Shown here: piece by piece, positions 46,101 to 56,832 of the stretch
How positions within the stretch are numbered: the first letter of the stretch is position 1
Layout of the letters: each line of letters begins with the position of its first letter
Assembly: GCA_027924585.1 (NCBI GenBank)
Contig: BSBM01000779.1
Span: 18,706,001 to 18,770,000 of the forward strand
Length of the DNA stretch: 64,000 nt
Direction of reading: 5' to 3'
Origin: Larix kaempferi
Taxonomy: Eukaryota; Streptophyta; Pinopsida; Pinales; Pinaceae
The notes under the pieces: model-generated
Database searches by the model: none
Told to the model about the DNA's origin: nothing
Seen by the model: only the letters and a program-made list of their open reading frames with translations
Program-made: the position numbers and the translations under genes

Positions 46101-46819
46101 AAAACCAAATGGTCTCAAATTGGAGTTTCGGGGTTCCACTAAGGAAGCCAATTTCCTAAATTCTAGTTGGTTTGATTCTCCACTAAATAATCGATTTATA
46201 ACTTGTATGTCTGGAAAAAAAATGGAGTTCCACCATGTTCACAAGTGGCGACATCCTGGCGAAAGGCTCTCTACTTATGAGACAGCCTCCAATAATTTCT
46301 CATGCTGGAACAATTAACCATAAAGGTAGTGTATAGCTCCACTCCGACATTAAAGAAGGAAACGTCAACAAACTCTACAACTTAGGCTTATGCCCTTCTC
46401 CACACCTACAAGATCCTGAAAATCCTTTTATCTAAGAAGTCGTTGCTCTTATACTTTGACCAAAATCTCACTCTTGATAAACTTTAAGTTTGAGAGATCC
46501 CAGGGGTAATTTATTCCATATGAATATATATATATTTATATATTGTGGATGGTTTTTCCAATATCTTGTAAATATTTAAACTTTAATAAATGATATTTTA
46601 TTAAATGATTTCACCTCCTTTTCATGAGTTATATATACACACATATATATATCTAGGAGTGTATTTATATGTGTTCATATATATATATTAGATAATCTTT
46701 TAAATATTTCGGTTGTTAATAAAAGCTATCTAATCAATGCTCTATCTCCTTTCGATAGAAAATGGTACCATGACCAATTACATTCTCAGAATAATAGGGC
46801 ATAAAGGAGGGATATCACA
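43171..46819 (-). repeat. B 5' LTR (right copy, 3649 bp)
   Basis: In plus coordinates it begins TGTAACATCTCC and ends GGATATCACA, followed by the TCTCC duplication and the rest of the MYB exon. It is collinear with the left LTR. Confidence 0.95.
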
Positions 46820-46914
46820 TCTCCGGTCACCTGAAGAAGACGAGAAACTGATCGATTATATGATGAACAACTGCCTTCTTGGTTGCTTTTGGAGCTATGT
46901 GGCCAAGCAAATTG
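46820..46914 (+). pseudogene. R2R3-MYB transcription factor, exon 1, 3' part
   Basis: After the duplicated TCTCC, bases 46825-46914 continue the MYB R2 repeat: SPEEDEKLIDYMMNN, then C-L-L-G-C-F-W-S-Y and VAKQIG. The exon ends ATTG before GTAATT at 46915, a phase-1 split of a Gly codon. This is where plant R2R3-MYB genes usually carry intron 1, which supports the call. Two residues more than usual separate LIDYM from the second R2 Trp, consistent with two 3-base insertions (CTT and TTT). Together with the Trp-to-Arg change this suggests decay or an unusual paralogue. Only about 37 bp of intron remain before the duplication junction, so exons 2 and 3 are missing here. Confidence 0.78.
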
Positions 46915-46951
46915 GTAATTCGTTATGTACCTACTTTCTTTAATTTAAATT

Positions 46952-49900
46952 TCAGTCATCGGTTAAGTGCTTTAAAGTTCATTGTATTTCTTTCACCAGT
47001 CTATATGGAAATAATAGCTGCAAAAACATTTATTTCCAAAGTATACAATACTGTTATCCTTTACTGCTAACAAGTATATACATCATGAAAACAAACAATT
47101 TTCATATCCAAGTATTGAAATTATCTTTATGTTCCACAGTTTTTAGGAAATCATAACAGCTGCAAATTTAATAGCATCAACAAGCATTACATTACATTCT
47201 ATTTTGATAGTCATAGATTTAAATTAAGGTTTTATTTCTTTCCATATTATGTTATCTAAAGCTCTGTTTTTTGTTACAATTATCCTTTCTTTTAAACTCT
47301 ACAATTACACTATTAAAAGACATTTGTCCTTTCAGTAGTATCAAATTTAGTTATTTGTATTCCATACTTAATCTATCTATTATTATAGATAGTAGTATAT
47401 GGAATCAATTTCTGTATGAACTTAGATCCTTCAACATAGATTTGATCTGTTCTCAACAGACTGTTTTCAATCACACACCAAATATTGTATTATGTATTTC
47501 AATCTTTAGCAAATACTACTTAAAACGGATCGAACGACCATTTTCTTTTTAAGACATCTATTCCATGACATAGATGGTATGAAATCCTTATTATTTATAC
47601 AATATGTAAACATTACAAACCCTATTCAAGGAAAACATCAAATTTATCAATCCTTACAAGATTTAGTCGTGGGTATTAAACCCTTGTAAAACAAAACAGT
47701 AGTAGAGACGTGAATGTAGCAAACGCAATAAACAAAATTATTTCATACATCAAATAGCCAAGAGTCGACATTATCAACCATTAACATTTTCATTTGAAAA
47801 TGAGCCATAGCAGACCTAACAAAAATAGAAGGCCATAATTTCTTTTACAGTCACATTATTGGGACGAAACCCCATTACATCATTTAGTTTCAAAATAATA
47901 CTTAAAACCATTTCATAAAATGATGAAGGTATAAACCCTGTAAGATAGGTACATTACGATCTAGTATGAACAATATAGCGGTTTCAAACCCTGTATCTAG
48001 CACTTCTCTTTTTATAAAACATATGAGGGTTTAACCCTTCCAAAGAAATGTCTTGCAACTAAGAAACCCTGCAGCAAAATGCTATGAGGACTATCATCAA
48101 GTAGGCCGCAGATCTCTTAACACTGCTGCTACCACGAGACTTAGCAATGGCGGCCATACTCTCAGTCCAGAATCAAAAGAGTTCCTAAACATCAACTACA
48201 ACCAGCAGTGGCTAAGAGGGAGAACCACCGAGTCTTACCGTTGTAACATAGTAAACCATCATCTTCAATTAGAAGGCTTGCAGACGAAGAATACTTGCCC
48301 GAAAGATGAAGAACACCTGCCAGAAAAACAACGTGGATTAAATAACACACTTTGGATTTGAGAAATCATTTTTTGTGCAAATAATAGAAATGAGTTTCGA
48401 ACCTTTACCTTCGGAGTTTCCCATCTATAGTAGAGTTTCCATAGCTATCAAAAGAAGAAAAACAGGACCATCACTCCTCAATAAATGCAGCAAGACCATG
48501 TGCTTTTCTAAGATCTACCTCACATACAGAAGAAATAACCAACCGTCGTTCCAAACCATTATTGAAAGCCGAAACCCATCAACCTATTAACTATTACAGT
48601 CAAGTTCGACTCTGAGGCTCAGTTGCTCAACCACCAGGTCCTGATATCGATTCCTGGAGGTGTCCTCAACTTACCAGAAACCCTACAAGCCCGCAGCCTG
48701 TCGTCCTGCCTCAAAACCCCACTCCTGCACATTGAATGACAAATACAATGAAGTATTATCGAAGGAGTGTTAGGGTATTGAGGTGTTATGGTATCACCAA
48801 ACTTGAGGAAGCTATCACGTGAGAATCGCAACATAGATGCCATGTAGACTTTCCATTCAGCCTTCTTTAATGCACTTTATGAATCCAGGATTATCACAGT
48901 ACATAGAATCCTTGCTATGGATCATACATCGGGATTATATCTACATTATCTTAAGTTTCTTGTTGTTTCAAACCTTGAAGTATTAACACGTACAACCTGC
49001 CATCATGAAGGACATTAGGGTTAGGTCCGATCTTATATCACCATGAGATTATCATTATAATGTTTTATGATATGATTAGGTCGTACCTTTTGGTATCGAG
49101 TTTATATATTAACCACTTTTCATTTCATCACTATAAGTTATATAGTGGAATATATATGTATACATAAGACTAAATTATTACACCATACGTTATGTGAAAA
49201 CACTTATGTCAAACCCTATGCATGGTGTAAAGATTATTTCCTTGTATTATAAAGTTGAAATGCTTTAGTATTCTAGAAATTTTTTTTATCCATAGTTAGA
49301 TTGTAGCCCAAGATACTTTTTACCATAGTTTGTATCAAATTGACTACTATGCTATCCATTATATTTCATAGGACTAAAAGACCAAGGATAGAGATACTTT
49401 AAACGCCTTAAAACCAAGGCCTTGTTCCTTTCACCTTGAAAATGACAGAAAGCATCATAATCCCGTAACTAATGCTTGATTTTTAAAAATGAAGTACATA
49501 CTTTGTGTCAAGTAAATTCTGGAAATGTAGACTTGCAGGATTAACATAGTGATTATATAAGTGAAGAAAAACAATTTTAGATCTCACCCTGAGTTTCCTT
49601 TTTGGCGATCTTTTTTCTCTTTTATAACCGGAAAAATTTAAATGATGACGTTTAGATTCTACACTTTTAAAATGTCCTTATCTGGGATCTGCAAGAAGAA
49701 AATTTCTAATGCTTTAGCATAAATGTTATGTAACCCTTAGGGTGCCATAGGGCCCCTTCATCATCAAAGGAAAGCAACAGTTAGCATGTGCAATCTATAG
49801 CAAATAACATCATCATCATTTTGGAATTTAAAACAGTTCACATGCAAAGTTAATTCCACATTCTATTTTCTTTATGTCCTTTGATTTATTAAATCGGCAT

Positions 49901-49983
49901 TTATTGTATCTTCTGCTTAGTAAGTACAACATTAAATGCTACCATAAATTTTTTTAATTTTTGCAAATTTTTGGGATGTTACA
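46952..49983 (+). repeat. E1 LTR, 5'-truncated (copy 2)
   Basis: It corresponds to 21122-24099 and ends TTTTTGGGATGTTACA at 49983, with the same junction into C RNase H as copy 1. It has no LTR start or target duplication on the left; it is joined to MYB intron sequence, as expected for a duplication breakpoint. The tRNA-like segment recurs at about 48616-48680. Confidence 0.87.
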
Positions 49984-50795
49984 CCATCATTGCATGCATC
50001 AGTGCATACAACAAAGTCCTTGTTTGGATCTTCAATTTTTAGAATAAGTAGTTAATAGTTCTTCCAATTTCTTAAAACTTTCTTCACACTTTTGATCCCA
50101 AACAAATTTCTTTCCCTTTTTCTGTAAAGAGGTTATGGGCTTTGGGATTATTGAGAATCCTTCTATAAATTTTTTGTTGTAATGTGTGATTCCCATGAAC
50201 GATCATACATCTGTTACATATTTAGTGACATGCGATTCTTTAATTCCTCTTATTTTATCTAGGTCAACTGAGATTCCATCCTTGAATATCACATGACCTA
50301 AATATTGTATTTTATCTTTCAAAAATTCACACTTACTGAATTTAGCGTACAGTTGATGTTTTCTTAAGACTTGTAATATTATACGTAAGTGTTCGTCATG
50401 TTCTACCTTAGTCTTTCAATAAATTAAAATGTCGTCAATGAAAACAATTACAAAATTATCCAAATACTTCTGTAAAACATTATTTATTAGACACATGAAA
50501 ATTGTTGGAGCATTAGTTCGAAAATAATTTACATCATTTTTTACTTGCAAAAAGAAATTTGTCTAACTGAAGTTTTTCTAGGGATTCATTTTACTGTTAC
50601 TATTTCTCCTTTATCATTCAAGCATGTAAATGTCTTTTCAAAGCAATTAAGAACTACCCTATGCTTTTCCATCCAATCCATTCCAATTAATACATCATAA
50701 GACCCTAACGGTAATACATTCAGCTTTACTTGTGTCTTTAACTGACTCATAAGCAAATCACAATTTTTAACGAAATCAACTTCCTTACTTTTAGT
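49984..50795 (-). pseudogene. C copy 2 pol fragments
   Basis: Minus-strand RNase H start (CTDACNDG at the E1 junction, 12 bp longer than in copy 1), connection and RT palm remnants run to about 50519. There a deletion joins RT near the '[13 protein letters not shown]' segment to the linker upstream of RT. Frames are broken throughout. Copy 2 keeps Gly in LIGMDW and Cys in FTCLND where copy 1 has stops, but has its own TGA before I-P-R-K. Clearly inactive. Confidence 0.82.
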
Positions 50796-51118
50796 TCATG
50801 TAGTTAACTGAACCAGCCAAGACTTTTCAAACTTTTCTACTTTCAATTTACATCTTTTTACTATATCAGGTGATACATAACTCAAACTAGAACTTGGGTC
50901 AATTAAAATAGACATGAGTTTGTTTGGTAGCATACCTTTGATTTTGACCATTGAGGTCTAATGATCATCCTGTCGATTTTCCAAGGCTGCATTGATCCTG
51001 GGCATTTCCCTCTCTAAATCACCAACTGTTGGTTCTTCCTGCAATGTATGGATGTTGCTGATGGTTCTTTTCTTGTTACGACAATTTGCTATAATATGCG
51101 GTCCTTGACATTCATAAC
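50796..51118 (-). pseudogene. C copy 2 gag/protease, 3' part
   Basis: Minus-strand protease remnant (a Gly-to-Ser type D-P-S motif as in copy 1), the conserved SNIHTLQEE...VGDLEREMPRINAALENRQ stretch and the zinc knuckle CYECQGPHIIANC. The sequence is cut by D at 51118; the remainder resumes at 55511. Confidence 0.85.
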
Positions 51119-54100
51119 TGTAACATACCTTTCTAGCTAGAAAACATTTTCTGTTAGCAAACATTATTATAACTTTTATTGTAAAGTTTCATGTTGGACA
51201 GGTGTCCAAGGATGACTGTAATTTGCACAATATATTATTATTAAATAAATAAAATAGGAGACAAACACCTAAGAGGACTGTTGAAAGATTGGTTACTGAT
51301 CCACTAGGTGGAATGGAATCTGGGGTAGAAGGCAATGGGCAAGTGGCAGCATCATGATGCAACTAACTAGCTGTTGGTATGGGACAACTCCCTTCAAATG
51401 TGGTTATAGTACCCTGAAGGATGGGACTGGAGCTTGAGGCTCATTTATTCCAAACTAACCACTAAAAGACCTAGGCAGTATATATAATAGCCATCAAATA
51501 TTGAATTAAGGTTCATCACTTTTCCTGACGAGAAAATTTACCTTGGTGTTTTGCTATGCTTTCCCCCAAGAGATTTGATTAGGGGATATGCTATGTTGTT
51601 GATCATGTTGTGAGTCTGCCAAACTGTTATTGAGTTCAAGAGGTTGATGCTGAGTGGAAAAGGCATTTTATTTCAGGAGGTTGATGCTGAGTGGAGAAGG
51701 CATTTTTGAATGCCTTGCTTCTACACAGATTCCACCCACTTATTGGATCAGTAATCAGGCTTGGGGTTTCACTATAAGTCAACAATTGAACTACTTCTTC
51801 TGAAGAAGGTTGGGAGAAATAAGCCTCCTTCGGTGTTTGTCGGCCCTATTATCTTTTACAGGTTCTATTGTATTATCTATTTTTATTTTTAAAGTTCTGT
51901 TATCTATTTTTGTATAATTTAAAGTTCTGTTATATACTAGTTTTTACTCTTTATTTCATAAAGTTTATTTCAATTTTCCTGAATAATTTTATAATTTTGT
52001 ATAAATCGAAATGATTGAATAAAATAGTCTCTGCATTTTTCCCCATGCAAAAAGGAACAACATCGTACTCTAGTACAAAGACAACTTAAGTTAGATAGCT
52101 ATGATAGGCAAAATTGCCAAGATGACAGAAGTACCATTCTGTATATTTAGTTAATTTATCTACTGATAATAGTTAGTATTATTTCTGCATTCCTTTACAT
52201 TATTGTTTTTATTTCCATATTTTACTTCCTCAAATAGAAATTCATTGTCTTAAAATATTATCATTGTTCTTTATAATTATTATTGAGAACATTGTTGAAA
52301 ACAAAATTTATAAATGATTGCTTAATCACATCATAACACAACTGATATATCATTTCGAGTTTCAAGTTAGGGTTTATAGATTTCCATTTATTTTCTTCTC
52401 AAGTTTACTGTAACTACTGTTATTTCCATTATTGCACACACAGAACAGATAAGCAAAAAGAAGTCTCTTATCACAAACCTAGGGTTATATATTTCACATG
52501 CTTCCTATAGCCATAAATTAAAACACGCAAATGCAAATTTTCTACAGAGTCGAGCTAGTTAAATAAGCTCTTTGTCATTTCATTATTTTACTAACAATAG
52601 ACAAACGAAACATATTTTTATCAAAATCATTACTGTAGATCAAATAGATTAATTTCAAATATCATTACCAAGGTTTAAGATATTATATGATTGTAGGAGG
52701 AGAGTCAAACAAAATTACAAGTACGAGTTGATGCTGAAAACATATCAATGAGCACATCAACATCTATATATTTTAGGCATGACCAAACCCTAACTCCTCA
52801 CGAGTTTTTAAATCGAAATCACAAACATTTCATACAAATCGATGATGAGGCATTTAGGCGAAAGCCATCACATATTTCAACACATAACCATTGATTAAAT
52901 AACAGTAGCAACATTTTTCATTATAAACTTAGCATACGAGTCTTTTCCCAAATGTTTAAACATTTTCATGAGTTCACAGTCCATAAAGAAACGAAAGCAA
53001 CATGTGTGATCCAAACCTAGTTGCACAACCATTTTCCTTTTACATTAAATTCAGAGGCATAGGTCTGTTAAAACATAAACTCTTTCCATTTTATGAATCG
53101 ACGAGTGACAGGTTAGCTCACGGGCCAAGCCCCAAAACTACAAACACAAAACAGTCACGGCAACATAGTTTTGTAAATAATCTTCTTATTTCAACCGAGT
53201 CTGAAAACCCTTAAAACGGAGGGACATTGCTAAGTTCAAAACCTAGGACCTAAACCCTATACATTAACATATCAACTATTACATCGACTCTGCAAACCAA
53301 GAAGCAGCCTAACACATGTGTAACAAGAAACAACCCAGATTTTCAACGACGATTTCCAGAACAAGTGTTACAAACATTTGCCATGAATCTGCTAGGAGAA
53401 CCTACGAGGGTTTGCCACCGGGGCTTACCAATTTTAATTCGCATGTTATCCATTACCATCAAACCCAGCACTGTGAATACAGAACGATGGTAGTACCTGC
53501 CACATGAACTACAAGGAGTTAGCAACAATTTCAAATGAATGTTGACAAATCAAAGAAACGTATTACATAAACTTTGAAACGAGATTACTTACCTTGCTAT
53601 TAACAGTCGAATGGAATGCTTCTTGCCTCCAAATCCTTCAACCAATGCAACAAGCTGACATGCAACTAAACCATAACCAAGCTCGTAGTAAAAAATCTCA
53701 CCACTCACCTAAACTGTTACCTGACGAAAGCCACAGGGCTTCATCGCTACACATTCAACAAACTCAAGCACTTATACAGTAGTTTCACAATAAAATTACA
53801 AAGAATGGAGACACAGTGCCATTCACAACCGCCCAGGGTCGAACCGTGTAAACCAGCAGCCTGTTGGCCTCTTCTGGAAACAAAAAACACAAAATGAATG
53901 CGTGAAGGAAACAATAACACTATGGTAAGATTGACTTAGGGTTTTACACATCTCAACAATCGAGACAATGATATCAACGATCAAGATTGAGCCAACAAGC
54001 CACGTTAGTACCAAGGGAGAGATACGACCAAACAATAATCAATAACCTCATTTAATAACTAGAACAGTCGGATACTATATCACCCAGGGCTGAGCTTACA

Positions 54101-55515
54101 GCTCGGTGAAGCATCACCATTTCTTACCACTATTATCACGTGGAGCCAGAACACGTAAGTGCCAGCTTCGCAACCACTAACATTACACAAGATCCCATTT
54201 AATGCTGAGATATGACGTAGCAATCTACCAGACCCTCGACTGCAATGACATTAAATTCATATCAGCATCGAGTTATGGTGACAGCAAAATTCTCGGGATG
54301 GTATCACTGCTATACAACTGTAACACAACCGTGATATAAGTTATCAAAACCATAGGATATGTATATCAATACCATAACACAACGATGCATAGTTCTAACC
54401 ATAAGATAGTATCACGACATTTCATTCACGCTAAGAGTATTAACTTTGTTCTAAGTTGACATAGTATATATGCATTGCACATTTGAACCATAGGGTGTAC
54501 ATATAATGTTTTCCAATGATATTCGCATAGTTTCCATAGGTTATCAGAACAAAGAAATCGATATATTTTATATATCAAGCATGTATTAGAAATCGATACA
54601 TTGCCTTAGTATTGTAGGCACTACCACAAAGTTTAACTTTTAACACATGCATTTAAATAAACATGCATTACAATTATAATAGCTAGGTGACTTACATAAG
54701 GTTAATGTAAGAAGAATCTAACCCTCACACTATATAGAAATCTAGGGTTTGACACCAATCCTATGTGTCGCATGCGATTATATCTAGTAGCATATTGTCA
54801 TAAGATGACAGAACAAAACATCATCACTTTAGCATTTCAAGACTTATTACATTGCAGCTATCATTTCCAAGAGATTCACTTAATTATAATGGTGACACTA
54901 TCTTCTCGGGGTCATTCATAAGATCAAACTTGTCACCTTTTCAGACTGATAAACTAAGTTGTAGTGCCACTGATCCTACCCAACAGATACAATGAGTATA
55001 GTGTATAACAATGCTAGCGATACATACAAATATTACGATAAAGACGATACAAGTTGACGAAGTTAAACCGAAGTTACATACCATCGACATCTTCATGCAC
55101 GACAGATTATACAATTATCTTAAACATAGAGACGACAAGTTGAAGCTTATAACTTGTCTTCTAAAAACTAGAATTACTCTATTACCTTACCTGCAGATCT
55201 GCGAAAGAAAGAAACCAACGCTTTAGCTTTCAAAGCTAAGTAAACCCAAGGGCACCCGGTAGGAACCCCTTCAGAAATATGCAAACAAATCCATCAATAT
55301 TGTTACCAGATCTTTACACATAAGGAAATAAATAATGTTTTGACACATCTCATTTACAACCAAGTATCTTTTTTAAGTTTAAAGGTAAATACGACAATTT
55401 TATGAAGCACTATAATCTATTAGTTAATTAATTATCATTCCGCAGATAGCATTTATCTTATAAAATAAGCTATATCAAATTTTTTTTTTTGCGATTTTTG
55501 GGATGTTACAATAAC
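51114..55515 (+). mobile_element. D: 4.4-kb solo LTR inserted in C copy 2 gag
   Basis: 51119-55510 starts TGTAACATACC and ends TTGGGATGTTACA, flanked by perfect ATAAC duplications (51114-51118, 55511-55515). Copy 1 of the duplication is uninterrupted at this site (25771-25790), giving a direct empty-site comparison. No primer site, coding region or polypurine tract is present, so this is one LTR left by LTR-LTR recombination. Its first about 1 kb matches the E1 LTR, including the TATA region. The middle is more diverged. Confidence 0.93.
51479..51488 (+). promoter_or_regulatory. D LTR TATA box
   Basis: TATATATAAT after the 'gacctaggca' block, in the same position as in the E1 LTR. Confidence 0.55.
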
Positions 55516-56706
55516 ATTTTAAAATTTCTTTATGTTCATTATTTCTAGCATAATTATTAGGCATGTTTCTTGTAGCTGTAAAATTCTATGGTGTATTGCT
55601 TTTAAAATTATTTCCTTGAAAATTTCTGCTATGGAAATTTCGCTTGTTATTTCCAACATTCCTATTAAAATTAAAAGTTTTATTTTTTATGTTCAAAATT
55701 ACTTGGTTTATTACTCTTCCAACTAGATATTCCTTCTCTTTTCTTGTTCTGTTCGAAACAGAAATTTGCCTTGCTCATAGCTTCCTCAAGAGTCTTAGGG
55801 TTGTCGTACTCAATTCTGTCTTTGATATTAAAAGGTAAGCAACACATAAATATTTTTATTTTAGGCTTCTCGTCCATAATGTAACGTACATAGCTTAACA
55901 CACTTAGGAATTTACTGCTTAATTCTTTCATGTTCATAGAGCCTAGTTTTAAATCATAGAACTATTTTGCTTTTTCTCGATAGTATTGTTCAAACAGAAA
56001 CTTCTTCTTGAAATATTTCTTAAATGTACTCCAAGTTACACTCCTTTCTTTAATGCCTTTTACTCTTTTTATATCCTGCCACTAAATATCTGCTTTCCCA
56101 GTCACATTATAAATGGTCATTTTAGCTTTCAACTTATCTGAATAATCATAAATGTGAAAGTATTTCTTCATACCTGATAGCCATGCTTCGGCTGCTTCTC
56201 CCTTTTCATTTTCACCATTCAACGTTGGGGGTTTTATCTTCTTGAACTCCCCTGAAATCTCTTAATATGGTTTATAACTCTTTCTTTTTGGTCTACAGTC
56301 ACTTTCACTATTGTCACTAGAATAATTATGTTTCTTTTTGTGTGCTTTATCATTAATTTTGAAAAAGGATCTACTATCATCATTAGAGAATTTTAACTTC
56401 TTACCTTTCTGTTGATAGGACATGGTTCCAGATTTAGAATTAAATTTTGTTCTTTTATCTTTTTTCATCATTATGAAATTTATCCAATAAAATCTAATTT
56501 TGTTCTTCTTGTACTTTTAAAATTCTTTCATTCTCTTCCTTAACAGTTTTCATTTCAGCCTTTAAATCTTTAACTGTGCGAAGAAGTTCAGATGAATTAT
56601 CATTTCATTCTATGTAAATATTTTCTTTGTTAACATGTTCATGTTCATTATTATTTTGATCATTATGTTGGGATCTTTCCTCAGCAGATTCTTCTAGTCC
56701 CTCCAT
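55511..56706 (-). pseudogene. C copy 2 gag, 5' part
   Basis: Minus strand from the ATG near 56706 (MEGLEESAEE): coiled-coil-like N-terminus and Gag core with FSNDDSRSFFKINDKAHKKK and MNMKELSSKFLSVLSYVR, running to the D insertion site. TAG codons include one shared with copy 1 (at the GKADI-Trp position, near 56092-56094). CAG at 56086-56088 and 55749-55751 remains sense where copy 1 has TAG. Confidence 0.86.
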
Positions 56707-56821
56707 TTCCCTGCAATTTATCTAACAAATGGTCTGTACAAAAACAAATTAAAAAAAAACTCAGTATTTGCGTTTTTTGTTTCAATTTCAATTGTGTGAG
56801 TGAACCACTTTCGAACTTGTG

Positions 56822-56832
56822 CTCTGATACCA
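56822..56832 (-). promoter_or_regulatory. C copy 2 primer-binding site
   Basis: Minus strand TGGTATCAGAG, two bases from the LTR end, as in copy 1. Confidence 0.87.

Larger units (their letters stand above)
36498..46824 (-). mobile_element. B: complete non-autonomous LTR retrotransposon inserted in MYB exon 1
   Basis: The element proper is 36503-46819, with perfect 5-bp duplications TCTCC (36498-36502 and 46820-46824). Minus orientation is fixed by the primer site beside the right LTR and the polypurine tract beside the left LTR. LTRs are 3649-3669 bp, and the minus-strand ends are TGTGATATCC...GGAGATGTTACA, similar in style to E3. The 3.0-kb internal region has no recognisable Gag, protease, RT or integrase, so it resembles a large non-autonomous (LARD-like) derivative mobilised by a gypsy partner. 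About 7 differences in about 400 bp of the LTR pair suggest a fairly young insertion. Confidence 0.93.
21122..46951. repeat. Tandem duplication, unit 1
   Basis: Sequence 21122-34453 reappears in the same order and orientation at 46952-64000: E1 LTR tail, C pol and gag, C LTR, F LTR and downstream sequence. Unit 1 continues through the MYB promoter and exon 1 to about 46951 and includes the later 10.3-kb insertion B. Without B the ancestral unit would be about 15.5 kb. The left breakpoint lies inside the E1 LTR and the right one in MYB intron 1. A short shared TCAGTC at the junction suggests microhomology-mediated joining. In one 285-bp stretch I counted about 18 differences between copies. 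Confidence 0.85.
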
